Shown: positions 7,503-16,557, numbered from the stretch's first letter. The stretch: DNA of 49,860 nucleotides from JADFUZ01 sp034430415 (GCA_034430415.1 DAOUEN010000093.1:1-49860), one strand, 5' to 3'. Made by a program: numbers and translations. The notes: generated by a model from the letters alone, not told the origin.

Positions 7503-9356
7503 CTACGCTCCCCTTGGCTTGCCCCCCACATCCACAATTGAGAGAACGATAACGGGGCGGCGATGTGTCTCTTCGTACAGGAACCTCCTCAAGGAGTTCC
7601 TCGCTCTGGCTTCGATCTGGCCGTGCTCAGGGGAGCGCTTTCCACCATCCCTAAGAGCAGCCATCACCACGTCTTGGCTCTTCCCTATCAGCGCCTGATT
7701 TTCACCAAGGTCAACAAAACCGCGCGTTGCGACTTGAGGCTTGCCCTGCAACCTGCCCGTCCTCGCGTCCACAGCCAGCGTAACCATGACAATCCCATCG
7801 CGTGAAAGCAGCCTGCGGTCACGAATCATATTGCTGTCCAGTTCACTGGTAAGCGGCCCGTTGACCACGACATCTCCCGCCGGAACCCTGCCAACTACTC
7901 TTCCCTTCCTGTGTCCCAGTTCAAGTATGTCTCCGTTGTCAAGGATAAAGATGTTCTCCCTGGGCACGCCCAGGCTCTCGGCCAGCCTGGCATGCAGGAT
8001 TAAATGGCGATACTCCCCGTGAATAGGGATGAAGAACTTGGGCTTGACCAGCTTGAGCATGAGCTTTAGCTCTTCTTGGCTGCCATGGCCGTGGACATGA
8101 ACCTGGGACACTCTTCCATAGATGACATCGGCTCCCTGTCGGAAGAGGCTATCGATTGTCTTGCTGACCAGGGCTTCGTTGCCAGGTATGGGAGTAGCCG
8201 ACATCACCACTGTATCGCCGGGCATGATTTGTACCTGACCGTGATCCCCGTTGGCCATGCGTACCAGGGCGGAGGTAGGTTCTCCCTGGCTTCCTGTGGC
8301 CAGAATGACCACCCTGCCGGGAGGCAGACTGTTGAGTTCGCCGACATTGCGCAGCGTGTCGGGAGGGACGGTAAGATAGCCTGTTTCCATCGCCACTCTC
8401 ACGCTCTCCTGCATGCTGCGGCCGGTAACGAAGACGCAGCGGTTGTACCTGACGGCAACATCTATGACCTGCTGGAGGCGAGCGATGAGAGAGGAAAACG
8501 TGGCCACGACCACCCTGCCCGAGGCCCTGGAGACAATGTGCTCCAGCGCATCGCTGACCACCATCTCACTAGGGGTATACCCTGGAAGCTCAACATAGGT
8601 GGAGTCAGAAAGCAGAAGCAAGACCTCCCCCGCCCCCAGCTGAGCCAGCCGGTGCAAATCGGTCGGCTGCCCGATCACCGGAGTATGGTCGATCTTGAAA
8701 TCACCACTGTGCACTATTGTACCCACAGGGGTTTGAATGATCAGGCCCATGGAATCGGGTATGCTGTGGCAAACGGGGAAGAACTCTATGGACATGCTGC
8801 CCAGCGTGATCCTGCTGCCGGCATGAACGATGTTCAGCTTCGGCTTGTTCTTCACTCCACGCTGCTTGAGCTCAGCGGATATAAACTTCCCGCTGAACCT
8901 GCTGGTGTAAATGGGGAGATCAAGGCGAGGCAGGACATAGGGCAGAGCCCCAATATGATCCTGATGTGCGTGGGTGATAATGATGCCCTTTATGTTTCGC
9001 CGTTTCTCCAGAAGATAGCTTATGTCAGGGATTAGCAGGTCGACTCCCAGCATCTCTTCGCTGGGGAACATGAGACCGGCGTCAATGACAACGATATCGC
9101 TGCCGCACTCCAGAGCCATCATGTTCTTGCCGATCTCGCCCAGTCCACCCAGCGGAATTATCCTCAGCCTCTTGCCGCCCGACGCATCGCCCTGAATGCC
9201 AGCCACAGGGTCCGTCCTCCTCCTTGCACCTGACCTGCCTCGGGGCCGAGGCGGCTTTTGACCACTCGGTCGTTCGGTCTGGAGCCTTGGCGCATCGGGA
9301 CGATAAGAGGTGGAGTCTTCAGGGTGAGGATGATGGTCAGAGTTGCTAAATGACAT
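7503..9356 (-). CDS. rnj: ribonuclease J (metallo-beta-lactamase RNase)
   Basis: The 617-aa product is a 5'-exonuclease/endonuclease of mRNA decay and rRNA processing. After an unusual 60-residue Pro/Arg/Ser-rich N-terminal extension, the core starts at RLRIIPLGGLGEIGKNM. It has the metal site HAHQDHIGA (about 129-137; the fourth position is Gln where Glu is common), HSGDFK, the beta-CASP motifs ATGSQGEP and SATPIPGNE, and IHGEYRHL. The usual length is about 555 aa; the excess is the extension. The ATG at 9356 has only a weak purine stretch before it, so a start inside the extension cannot be excluded. It lies 32 bases after udg and 4 bases before ftsK. Confidence 0.95.
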   Translation of the reverse strand: MSFSNSDHHPHPEDSTSYRPDAPRLQTERPSGQKPPRPRGRSGARRRTDPVAGIQGDASGGKRLRIIPLGGLGEIGKNMMALECGSDIVVIDAGLMFPSEEMLGVDLLIPDISYLLEKRRNIKGIIITHAHQDHIGALPYVLPRLDLPIYTSRFSGKFISAELKQRGVKNKPKLNIVHAGSRITLGSMSIEFFPVCHSIPDSMGLIIQTPVGTIVHSGDFKIDHTPVIGQPTDLHRLAQLGAGEVLLLLSDSTYVELPGYTPSEMVVSDALEHIVSRASGRVVVATFSSLIARLQQVIDVAVRYNRCVFVTGRSMQESVRVAMETGYLTVPPDTLRNVGELNSLPPGRVVILATGSQGEPTSALVRMANGDHGQVQIMPGDTVVMSATPIPGNEALVSKTIDSLFRQGADVIYGRVSQVHVHGHGSQEELKLMLKLVKPKFFIPIHGEYRHLILHARLAESLGVPRENIFILDNGDILELGHRKGRVVGRVPAGDVVVNGPLTSELDSNMIRDRRLLSRDGIVMVTLAVDARTGRLQGKPQVATRGFVDLGENQALIGKSQDVVMAALRDGGKRSPEHGQIEARARNSLRRFLYEETHRRPVIVLSIVDVGGKPRGA

Positions 9357-9388
9357 CTTTAATTCGGTTGCGCTGGCATCGTGTCAGC

Positions 9389-10003
9389 CTAGAACAAGCT
9401 TAGCTGTTGGGACTCCTCTGCGGCTTCAGCAACCTTCTCACTTTGAGTCAGTATTCCTGGGATCCGAAGCATGTCAGCCTCGATAGTCCCGCGCAGGCTG
9501 GCCTGGTGAAGGGCAGCGGCGGGATGATACATAGGGTAGCAGATGACATCTCCTATCTTTCGTGCCTTCCCGTGGATCTTGCCTATGCTCTCGTTGGGGA
9601 AGTATCTGGCCAGAGAGTAGCGCCCCAGGGTGACGATCACCTTGGGCTGAATCACTTCTATCTGGCGGTCGAGCCACCTGCGACAAGCTTGTATCTCACT
9701 GGATAGGGGGTCTCGATTCCCCTGAGGGCGGCACTTGATCACATTGGCAATGTAGACCTGCCTTCGAGACAGGCCAATCGAAGCCAGTAGTTCGTCCAAG
9801 AACGCTCCTGCCGGCCCGACAAAGGGACGCCCCTGCTGGTCTTCGTGCCATCCTGGTGCCTCACCGATGAAAAGCAGATCAGCATCCTCCGGTCCTTCGC
9901 CAGGCACTACATTGGCACGATATCTGGCCAGTCCACAGTCCTGGCACTTGGCGATCTCTCCATAGAGCTCAGTCAGAGCCGACATCTGAGCCGATAATAG
10001 CAT
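9389..10003 (-). CDS. uracil-DNA glycosylase, family 4 (4Fe-4S)
   Basis: The 204-aa product removes uracil from DNA at the start of base excision repair. The motifs are those of family 4: GEAPG (48-51 region) for the water-activating loop, IKCRPQGNRDP, and MYHPAAALH for the base-flipping loop. Four cysteines, at residues 20, 23, 91 and 107, are correctly spaced for the iron-sulfur cluster. The extreme C-terminus QQLSLF resembles a beta-clamp binding peptide, which would tether it to replication; this last point is inference. The start is either ATG 10003 or ATG 9985; neither has a clear ribosome site. It is part of the minus-strand operon, 15 bases after the PAC2 gene. Confidence 0.94.
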   Translation of the reverse strand: MLLSAQMSALTELYGEIAKCQDCGLARYRANVVPGEGPEDADLLFIGEAPGWHEDQQGRPFVGPAGAFLDELLASIGLSRRQVYIANVIKCRPQGNRDPLSSEIQACRRWLDRQIEVIQPKVIVTLGRYSLARYFPNESIGKIHGKARKIGDVICYPMYHPAAALHQASLRGTIEADMLRIPGILTQSEKVAEAAEESQQLSLF

Positions 10004-10018
10004 GCCCAGCTTCGACGG

Positions 10019-10882
10019 TCAATTTGTGCCGAAGTTCTCCCCACTCCCACCCCCATCCTCATCATCCTCTTCCTCATCTTCTTCCCGTTCCTCCTCTTGC
10101 TCCCAGATAGGCTCAGTGAAACGATCAATGAACGCCGCCGTAGCCTGCTTCGCCATCATCTCCATCTCATCTTCCGATCGCCTGGCCAAGCTGCTGAGTT
10201 CGGTCAGGTCGATCTCGATTCCCAGCATTTTGCTCAACACCCTGAGCACAGCTAGAGAGGCTCCAGGATTGGCCATTTGTGTGGCATAGCTTGGCACCTC
10301 GCCCAGCAGACAAACGCCTTCGATATCACGCTCCTTGGCCATTCCCAGTACCAGGCCGTTTAACCCTGCAATGCGCACGTCGCCTTTGAGAACGACATCG
10401 TATCGGGATATGTCGCTGAGCAGTTCCCTCTTGGTCACCACACCCCAGACGCTTGATTTCTCGCTATAATGCATCCTCGTAATGGCGGCGGCACAACTGT
10501 ATATCCTTTTCACCTTGAACCTCCTGGCCACATCCAGAACGCAATTCACCATCTCATATCCCTTGGAAGCAGGCTGTTCCTCGCCGATGAAGAGAAGCAG
10601 TTCCCTGCCGGCTTCCTTGCCCCGCCAATAGTAGAACTTGCTCTCGGGAAAGCGAGGTTTCTCCACAACGTTATCTTCCACCATAACACCCACAGGCTCA
10701 AAGAAATTCACTGGGTCGATATCACCGATCTCCACCGCCCCCAGCTTGTCCTTCAAATACCTTGCTACAATCAGAGAGACGTTGCCAATCCCTGGCCACG
10801 AAGCCAGCATGGAAGCGCTCCTGGGGCGCGGATACCTGTAGAGCCTAAAGAGATTGTCCCGCTTCCTGCTCGCAGCCTGCAT
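10019..10882 (-). CDS. PAC2-family protein (proteasome-assembly-chaperone-like)
   Basis: The 287-aa product belongs to the PAC2 family, common in archaea, actinobacteria and Chloroflexota. PAC2 domains are named for a eukaryotic proteasome chaperone; the role in bacteria is not established. Visible features are ASWPGIGNVSLIVARYL near the start, IYSCAAAITR in the middle, and GEVPSYATQMANPGASLAVL, with the region LGIEIDLTEL close behind. The C-terminus is an extreme acidic tail (EEEREEDEEEDDEDGGG), probably disordered. The start is set at ATG 10882 because AGGAGGTGAGG precedes it; the longer frame to 10942 would overlap tldE. It is co-directional with tldE (14 bases) and udg (15 bases). Confidence 0.85.
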   Translation of the reverse strand: MQAASRKRDNLFRLYRYPRPRSASMLASWPGIGNVSLIVARYLKDKLGAVEIGDIDPVNFFEPVGVMVEDNVVEKPRFPESKFYYWRGKEAGRELLLFIGEEQPASKGYEMVNCVLDVARRFKVKRIYSCAAAITRMHYSEKSSVWGVVTKRELLSDISRYDVVLKGDVRIAGLNGLVLGMAKERDIEGVCLLGEVPSYATQMANPGASLAVLRVLSKMLGIEIDLTELSSLARRSEDEMEMMAKQATAAFIDRFTEPIWEQEEEREEDEEEDDEDGGGSGENFGTN

Positions 10883-10896
10883 TTCCTCACCTCCTA

Positions 10897-12249
10897 TCAC
10901 TGCGCCGACACTGACAAGGAAGGACACCATAAACAGGGACACCGCGTAACCCCATCAACCCACCGCGCCTCATTCCCCACAGCAAGGGATTGCCTCAGAA
11001 CCTGATAGATGTTCCCCGATATCATGGTATCCTTGACCCGACCGATTATCTCCCCGTTTTGCACCTTGTATCCCAGCAAGACATTGCCGCCGAAGTCGCC
11101 ACCCAGAAGGTTACCTTGGTCCGCTCCTATGAGACGCTCCACGACCAGACCTTCGTTCATATCCTCCACCATGCTATGAAAAGGAACCCTTCCCTCCGGT
11201 ATCACCAGGGAACTGATGGCCGGTCTTATCTGCCCGGTGCCACCTGCTCTTCTGCCGCTCCCGGTGCTCTGGACTCCCACCAGACCCGCCGTCTGCAAGT
11301 CATAGAAGAAACCACAAACCACCCCGTTACTGATAAGGGGCACCTGCCGACTGCGAACTCCTTCGTCATCGCAGGGGGAACTCCTCAGGCAGTAATCCAG
11401 TGTAGCATCATCGCACAAGCTAAACGCAGAGTCAAAAACCTGCTCTCCCAGCCTTCCTTTCAAAGGCGAACTGCCCTCGAGGACCATCTTGCCGTTGAAA
11501 GCCAGCGCCATTGGGCCTAGCAGGGCACTGGCCACTCCACGAGGGGTAAAGAGCACTGGCAAAGGCCCGGTAGACACGGTGGCTTTGCCTTCAGCCAGTT
11601 CTAGCTGCTCAACTACCCTGTCAGCCACCAGTCCCATGTTGTCAGGCAATCGACAGGAGTCCAGGCTATCACCAACAAAGAGCATATCAGTGTCCCGGAT
11701 CAGTACGCCCTCCAGACCAATGACCAGGAAGCTCCTGTCATAGTCCGCCTCACCTCCCTGAGAATTGACTATCCGGACCGAGCTGGTTCCCCTGGTAACC
11801 TCGACATCGCACACAATGTCAGGAGTGTGTTCCCTTACCCTGGCGATAAGCTCATTGCCGAGCACAATCATACTCTCCACCGGCATCCTTGCCACCCGGC
11901 GGTCAAAGACAGCCACTCCAGGGTAGTCCGTCGGGGGAGGAAACTGGAAGCTGGCCGGCTTTCCAAAGCGGGACGTTTCCACAGCCATGTCAATCAGTCT
12001 TCTCAAGCCACCCTCGGCACCAGGCCCAGAGGAAAGCGAGGAGTATGGGCCACGGGCCGCCGAGAAGCCAATCCTAGCTTCCCTGACAACTCGTAATGCA
12101 ACGTTGGCACTCTCTCTGGTCTGAACCCCCTTCAATCTGTTGGCCTCAAATTGAACGGCCGTTTCGTGAGAGGACAGCCAGAAGACCTCAGCCTGCTCGG
12201 CTACCTTCCGCGCAGAATCCATGAGCTGCTCAGCCAAAGGCTGTTCCAC
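10897..12249 (-). CDS. tldE: TldE/PmbA-like metalloprotease partner subunit
   Basis: The 450-aa product is the TldE (PmbA) half of the TldD-TldE heterodimer. That protease degrades or trims peptides and matures some ribosomally made antibiotics. It has the family fold markers (AVQFEANRLKGV, ESMIVLGNELIARV, RRAGGTGQIRPAISSLVI, GGDFGGNVLLGYKV) but, as expected for TldE, no HExxxH site. The start is GTG 12249, immediately after the tldD stop, with GGAGGA seven bases upstream of it. This arrangement implies translational coupling and equal amounts of the two subunits. No peptide substrate or RiPP gene is apparent nearby. Confidence 0.93.
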   Translation of the reverse strand: MEQPLAEQLMDSARKVAEQAEVFWLSSHETAVQFEANRLKGVQTRESANVALRVVREARIGFSAARGPYSSLSSGPGAEGGLRRLIDMAVETSRFGKPASFQFPPPTDYPGVAVFDRRVARMPVESMIVLGNELIARVREHTPDIVCDVEVTRGTSSVRIVNSQGGEADYDRSFLVIGLEGVLIRDTDMLFVGDSLDSCRLPDNMGLVADRVVEQLELAEGKATVSTGPLPVLFTPRGVASALLGPMALAFNGKMVLEGSSPLKGRLGEQVFDSAFSLCDDATLDYCLRSSPCDDEGVRSRQVPLISNGVVCGFFYDLQTAGLVGVQSTGSGRRAGGTGQIRPAISSLVIPEGRVPFHSMVEDMNEGLVVERLIGADQGNLLGGDFGGNVLLGYKVQNGEIIGRVKDTMISGNIYQVLRQSLAVGNEARWVDGVTRCPCLWCPSLSVSAQ

Positions 12250-13608
12250 CTATCTTCCTCCGATCAAGCAATGGCGAATCCTGATATGTGGGCTGCCGTT
12301 GGAAACGGGCAATGGAGACTGGCCACCCTTGCCGCAACCTCCACCCTGGTTCATCTCCAGGTCACCGCCAACGGCATCTATGTTGTTCAGTGTAACGAAG
12401 ACGTTGCCGGTCAACACCACCGGCCGCAGCAGTTCCGCCAGTCTCCCGTCGCGTATCATATAGGCTTCCCCGGCGGAAAAAGTAAACATCTCCAGGCTGG
12501 TCTGCCCTCCGTACCAGTTCTTCACGTACAAGCCCTTCCTGACACCGCTGAGCATCTCCTCAAAAGACATATTGCCGTTCTCGATGAAGGTATTGCTCAT
12601 GCGCACAATGGGAGGAAAGCGGTAGCTGATGGCACGTGCATTTCCCGTCGGCCTCTCCCCCATCTTGACCGCCGTTTCCCGAGAATGCAACCTGCCGACC
12701 AGTACGCCCTCACGAATAAGGCAGGTCCGACACGCCGGCATCCCTTCATCGTCATACTGGTAGCTTCCCCTCAGGCCAGGAACGGTGGCGTCGTCAACGA
12801 TATTAAGATGCCTGCCACCGAACGTGCGCCCCAGGGTCATGATGTCCTGCAACTCCCGGTTCTGATAGACGAAATCGGACTCTGACAGATGTCCAAAAGC
12901 CTCGTGCGCGAAAACCCCCGCCAGGGCAGGGTCCAGAATGACAGTATATTCGCCGCCCCTTACCTCGGGAGCGGAAAGGAGAGCCGCCGCGAGCCCGGCT
13001 GTTTCTCTCACCCGCTCATGCAAACCCTCTATTGCCGAGATTTCCCCGCTGCTGCCCAGGCTCAACCCTGCTTGCTGAACCTCATTGTTCTCCCGAGCTA
13101 TGGCAGTCAACCGCAGACTGAGGTCTGGCCTATCCTGCTCTATGTAGCTGCCCTCTGAGTTGGCGAAGATCGCCCTTCGCTTGGCATCGCGGTAATCGAT
13201 CCTGGCGTTCTGGATCCTTCCAGTACCCAAGACAATATCGTTGTACTCATCAAGAACTCGTTTCCTCCGCTCCAGAGGCAGAGTCGCTGCATCCCCCCTT
13301 GCAGGTTCGGCCGAGTTGCCCACCACTGCTTCCCCTGACGCCAGCGGCACAGCTTCCCCACTGGCCAATCTGGCCTCCTCCACCGCCAGGGCAGCCTTGT
13401 CCCACAAGTCGTCAAGGTGCTCAAAGCTGACGAACCCCCAACCCCCGTTGACCAGTGCCCTGACATTGCCGCCGCACGAGCGAGTCCTGTGCACCTCCTC
13501 CAGGGCGCCATTCTGGTAGCGAATCTGGGTGGCCTCGCTCTCCTCAAGGTGGGCTTCAACATAGTCAGCATCGTGTCCACGCAGAGCACTGGCCAGTCGT
13601 TCACGCAT
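12250..13608 (-). CDS. tldD: TldD metalloprotease catalytic subunit
   Basis: The 452-aa product is the zinc-bearing half of TldD-TldE. HEAFGHLSE near residue 235 is the HExxxH metal site, preceded by VILDPALAGVFA. Other family signatures are CGGNVRALVNGGWGF and GNARAISYRFPPIVRMSNTFIE (here NARAISYRFPPIVRMSNT). The C-terminus ends GGGCGKGGQSPLPVSNGSPH, a usual TldD tail. The ATG at 13608 has GGAGGA seven bases before it. It is the first gene of the six-gene minus-strand run, read from a TATAAT box at 13659-13664. Peptide substrates are unknown here. Confidence 0.95.
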   Translation of the reverse strand: MRERLASALRGHDADYVEAHLEESEATQIRYQNGALEEVHRTRSCGGNVRALVNGGWGFVSFEHLDDLWDKAALAVEEARLASGEAVPLASGEAVVGNSAEPARGDAATLPLERRKRVLDEYNDIVLGTGRIQNARIDYRDAKRRAIFANSEGSYIEQDRPDLSLRLTAIARENNEVQQAGLSLGSSGEISAIEGLHERVRETAGLAAALLSAPEVRGGEYTVILDPALAGVFAHEAFGHLSESDFVYQNRELQDIMTLGRTFGGRHLNIVDDATVPGLRGSYQYDDEGMPACRTCLIREGVLVGRLHSRETAVKMGERPTGNARAISYRFPPIVRMSNTFIENGNMSFEEMLSGVRKGLYVKNWYGGQTSLEMFTFSAGEAYMIRDGRLAELLRPVVLTGNVFVTLNNIDAVGGDLEMNQGGGCGKGGQSPLPVSNGSPHIRIRHCLIGGR

Positions 13609-13658
13609 CAGGTATCCTCCTGCAACAGGAACAGACGATTAGACTTTTGGTGGCCCTC

Positions 13659-13688
13659 ATTATATACTCTCCCTGATTATTTCTTTAA
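13659..13688 (-). promoter_or_regulatory. promoter of the tldD operon
   Basis: The minus strand has TTAAAG (13683-13688), 18 bases, then a perfect TATAAT (13659-13664). Transcription should begin near 13652, about 44 bases before tldD. On the plus strand the same bases contain TATACT (13663-13668), which could serve the divergent SWIM gene 84 bases away, so the two promoters may overlap. Confidence 0.55.
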
Positions 13689-13751
13689 CATGAGTAGAGG
13701 ACTATTCCTACTGAGGATGAGCATTGAAAACGAAATAAGGAGGGCTTGTGG

Positions 13752-14024
13752 ATGAGATCAAGTCTCATCGGGAAAATCGACAAAGCCAAAAGATATGCTC
13801 AAGAACCCGGCCGTGTCACTCTATCAAATCTCACGGCCGATTTTCATGGGGAGAACGCCAACCATAAGATCAGCTACGCCGAGGGCAAATGGCAGTGTAG
13901 CTGCGATTTCTTCTCCCAGTGGGAAACATGCAGCCATGTGATGGCATTGCAGCTGATGTTGGCCAACGAGTTGCCAAAGGAAGCTCTTGTCTCTCCTATG
14001 ACAGATCAGTCTTCGGAGAAGTAG
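13752..14024 (+). CDS. small SWIM zinc-finger protein
   Basis: The 90-aa product consists almost wholly of one SWIM zinc finger. The ligands C49, C51, C60 and H62 form CSCDFFSQWETCSH, the CxCx8CxH plan. SWIM domains bind DNA or proteins and usually sit inside larger helicases or transposases; free-standing small ones are known but uncharacterised. The start is ATG 13752, eight bases after AGGAGGG; a TTG at 13746 would be too close to that site. The gene is divergent from tldD. Its last 19 bases overlap the end of folC on the other strand. Confidence 0.85.
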   Translation: MRSSLIGKIDKAKRYAQEPGRVTLSNLTADFHGENANHKISYAEGKWQCSCDFFSQWETCSHVMALQLMLANELPKEALVSPMTDQSSEK

Positions 14025-15325
14025 CTCAGGGCCTCGGCCACGATAAACAGAGAACCAGCAACACAAATCAAGTCCTTTCGATTAGCCTCCGACAGGCTCC
14101 GGCGTAGCGCCTGAGCTACGTCTTCACACAGTTCCGCAGTGACGCCCTGGCCAATGAACTCAGCGGCCACCATCGCGGCCGAGGCGGCGCGAGGATGCGA
14201 GGAACTGGTAGCGAGCACCCTTGGCGAAAGCGGAACCAGCTCCTTCACCACCCCTGAAATGTCCTTGTCGCAAGATGTCCCCACAATGAGGAAGAACCGT
14301 GAGTAGTCGAAGTATGCCCTGATGCTCTCCACCAGCCTTCTTGCCGAAGCCACATTGTGAGCGCCATCAACCAGCACTATGGGATCACGGCCCAGAAGCT
14401 GAAAGCGGCCGGGCCACTCAACTCGAGAGAGCCCACAGGCAATGCTCTCCTTGGAAACGTCGAACCCCAGGGAAGCCAGTACCTCCAGCGCAGCCACGGC
14501 GGTGGCACCATTCTCAATCTGGTAATCACCCAAGAGCCGCGTAGAAAGGCGATGAGTGCCAATCTTCCCCTCGACCTCGAAAGTTTGACATGAGAGGCTG
14601 CTGGCTTTCTTGCTCCAGGTAACATCCCTGCCCACCTGAACGAGCCTCGCTCCTCGCTGACGGCAGACATCACTGATGACTGGAATCACCTCCTCCGGTT
14701 GGGGAGAGCTCACCACCACGCTGCCGGGCTTAATAATGCCTGCCTTCTCGTAGGCTATCTTCTCCAGAGTATCGCCGAGAACTTGAGTATGCTCCAGGCT
14801 GATGGGGCTGATGACACAAGCCTCAGGAGCAAGTACGTTGGTAGCATCCAGTCTACCGCCCAAGCCAACTTCCAGCACGTCAAAGTCGGTCTTCCTCTTC
14901 CTGAAGTAGCAAAAGGCAAGCACGGTCAATGCCTCAAAGAAGGTCAGTTGTCTGAAGAGAGGGTTCTGGGTCATCGCCTCGAAATAAGGTTTGACTTCCG
15001 TGACCAGACCTGCAAATTCGTCCCGGGAAATCGGCTCGCCATCGACTCTGATGCGCTCCATCAGGCTATGAAGATGGGGAGAGGTGTATAGACCCGTGGT
15101 GTAGCCCGAACAGATCAGAACCTCAGCCACCATAGCTGCTATGCTTCCCTTTCCCTTGGTGCCCGCTATGTGGACCGTTCTGGCCGCAAGATGAGGGTCA
15201 TCCAGTCGGTGCAGGAGCTCCTCGACGTGTGCCAGGCTATAGTCCGCCGAGGCGAAAGATATGCCGGGAATCTTCTCGTAATCTATGAAGGTGTTGAGAA
15301 AAGTCTCAGCCTGGCCATAATCCAT
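14006..15325 (-). CDS. folC: bifunctional folylpolyglutamate/dihydrofolate synthase
   Basis: The 439-aa product adds glutamates to tetrahydrofolate (and may make dihydrofolate) with ATP in the cytoplasm. GTKGKGS near residue 55 is the P-loop. TSPHLHSLMERIRVDG follows, then LEVGLGGRLDATN, the conserved ISLEHTQVLGDTLEKIAYEKAGI region (here DTLEKIAYEKAGI), and LVDGAHNVASA in the C-terminal Mur-ligase domain. The frame extends to a TTG at 15340. I set the start at ATG 15325, because a TATAAT box occupies 15340-15345 and would otherwise lie at the start codon. There is no clear ribosome site, consistent with a near-leaderless mRNA. It converges on and overlaps the SWIM gene. Confidence 0.94.
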   Translation of the reverse strand: MDYGQAETFLNTFIDYEKIPGISFASADYSLAHVEELLHRLDDPHLAARTVHIAGTKGKGSIAAMVAEVLICSGYTTGLYTSPHLHSLMERIRVDGEPISRDEFAGLVTEVKPYFEAMTQNPLFRQLTFFEALTVLAFCYFRKRKTDFDVLEVGLGGRLDATNVLAPEACVISPISLEHTQVLGDTLEKIAYEKAGIIKPGSVVVSSPQPEEVIPVISDVCRQRGARLVQVGRDVTWSKKASSLSCQTFEVEGKIGTHRLSTRLLGDYQIENGATAVAALEVLASLGFDVSKESIACGLSRVEWPGRFQLLGRDPIVLVDGAHNVASARRLVESIRAYFDYSRFFLIVGTSCDKDISGVVKELVPLSPRVLATSSSHPRAASAAMVAAEFIGQGVTAELCEDVAQALRRSLSEANRKDLICVAGSLFIVAEALSYFSED

Positions 15326-15339
15326 GTTGATAGCCTGCA

Positions 15340-15345
15340 ATTATA
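15340..15345 (-). promoter_or_regulatory. -10 box of folC
   Basis: A perfect TATAAT on the minus strand sits 14 bases before the folC ATG. No good -35 box is seen. The eleven bases TATAATTGCAG are identical to those at the dinB promoter. Confidence 0.5.
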
Positions 15346-15530
15346 TCATCTGCCCAGGAGCACAGAGCCCGCGTCTTCGTCATCTTGGCCGGTGACGAAG
15401 AATGCAGATTCCCCACCCAGGCCAGAACGGGATGATAAAGCTGCCGTAGAGCGGCCCTTACTCCGCGGCCTTGAAAAGATAGGCAGGGATGCTTACAATT
15501 CAGCCAGGCTCTCACAGGCTGGAGGTCAGA

Positions 15531-15977
15531 GTGACGGCAGCACAGGTATTCTACGAAGATGTCAGCGAGGGCATGGAGATACCCTGGCTGGCCAAACGTC
15601 CCACAAAGCGACAACTGGTGATGTGGGCCGGGGGCTCGGGCGACTTCTACGAGATTCACTACGACAAAGACTTCGCCCTGGGGCAGGGACTCGACGGGGT
15701 CATCGTCCACGGCAGACTCAAAGCTGCCTTCATGGGTCAAATGCTGACCGACTGGATTGGCACCGCAGGGACGCTGAGAAAGCTGACCTGTCGATACAGA
15801 GGCATGGATGTCCCTGACCAAGAAATGATCGTGAGAGGCAGGGTAACAAGGAAGTACGTAGATGATCACCAGCATTGTGTGGAGCTTGACGTTTGGACGG
15901 AGAATCCCAAAGGAGAGAAGACCACTCCCGGCACCGCGACTGTGATCCTCCCCTCCAGAAGTCAACCCTCGCCATGA
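15531..15977 (+). CDS. MaoC-like dehydratase, small subunit
   Basis: The 148-aa product is a single hot-dog domain of the MaoC type (R-specific enoyl-CoA hydratase-like). It begins VTAAQVFYEDVSEGMEIPWL. The catalytic loop D-x4-H is seen as GGSGDFYEIHYDKDFA, followed by the conserved VIVHGRLKAAFMGQ. I chose the GTG at 15531, five bases after GGAGG, rather than the frame start at 15489. Its partner is the next gene, an N-terminal-type dehydratase half, so the two probably form one hydratase that adds water to an enoyl-CoA. The substrate cannot be assigned. Confidence 0.88.
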   Translation: MTAAQVFYEDVSEGMEIPWLAKRPTKRQLVMWAGGSGDFYEIHYDKDFALGQGLDGVIVHGRLKAAFMGQMLTDWIGTAGTLRKLTCRYRGMDVPDQEMIVRGRVTRKYVDDHQHCVELDVWTENPKGEKTTPGTATVILPSRSQPSP

Positions 15978-16050
15978 AGAGGCAAATGGAACGCGGGAAG
16001 GCCAAATACTGAAGTAGGTGCCACGCCCGGGTCGAGAAAGGGGTCGGACT

Positions 16051-16536
16051 TTGGTCAAGGAAGACAGCACTCTGGAAGGACTGCAAACAAGGATAGGCAC
16101 GGAGGCGGAGCCGCTCACATTTGAAATAGACAAGGCGCTGATCAGGAGCTTCGTCAGGGCGGTGGGCGATCCCAATCCTTTGTGGCAGGATGAGGAATAC
16201 GCCAGAACGACCAAGTATGGCAGCATTGTTGCCCCGCCGTTTCTCCTGTGTGCCCTAATGACGGCATGCCCCCATGATTCCAGGTACGGGGTAGCGCCAC
16301 TGCCCGTGCCAGACCTACCGCCACCCCGCGAGCACATCCTGGACGGAGGCGAGGAGTGGGAGTTCTTCCTGCCAATGAGGCTGGGTGATACCATTAGCTC
16401 CCGCACTAGATTTGTAGATGTCTTCGAGCGCGAGGGGCGGGTGGGCAAGATGCTCTTCCTTGTCTACGAGACGACCTACACGAATCAACACGGTGAGTCG
16501 GTGGCCAAAGCTTCCTATACCATAATCAACTACTAG
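16051..16536 (+). CDS. MaoC_dehydrat_N (FAS1-like) dehydratase subunit
   Basis: The 161-aa product is the second hot-dog half. The typical opening reads TRIGTEAEPLTFEIDKALI and FVRAVGDPNPLWQDEEYA; the later stretch IVAPPFLLCALM is also family-typical. Together with the preceding gene it resembles split two-subunit hydratases acting on acyl thioesters. The start is uncertain: TTG 16051 has GAAAGGGG seven bases upstream and fits homologous N-termini, while GTG 16018 gives 172 aa. pyrF follows after 21 bases, but no functional link between the two is evident. Confidence 0.86.
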   Translation: MVKEDSTLEGLQTRIGTEAEPLTFEIDKALIRSFVRAVGDPNPLWQDEEYARTTKYGSIVAPPFLLCALMTACPHDSRYGVAPLPVPDLPPPREHILDGGEEWEFFLPMRLGDTISSRTRFVDVFEREGRVGKMLFLVYETTYTNQHGESVAKASYTIINY

Positions 16537-16557
16537 AGGGGAAAGACAGGTCTGCCC

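Noticed and set aside
10045..10095. Simple TCC/TCT-rich sequence as a possible phase-variable tract
   Set aside because: It is interrupted and irregular, and encodes the acidic tail of the PAC2 protein; no uniform repeat long enough for slippage.
15306..16448. 380-aa minus-strand frame
   Set aside because: It lies across two MaoC-like genes with clear family motifs and good starts on the plus strand, and its own translation is low-complexity shadow sequence.
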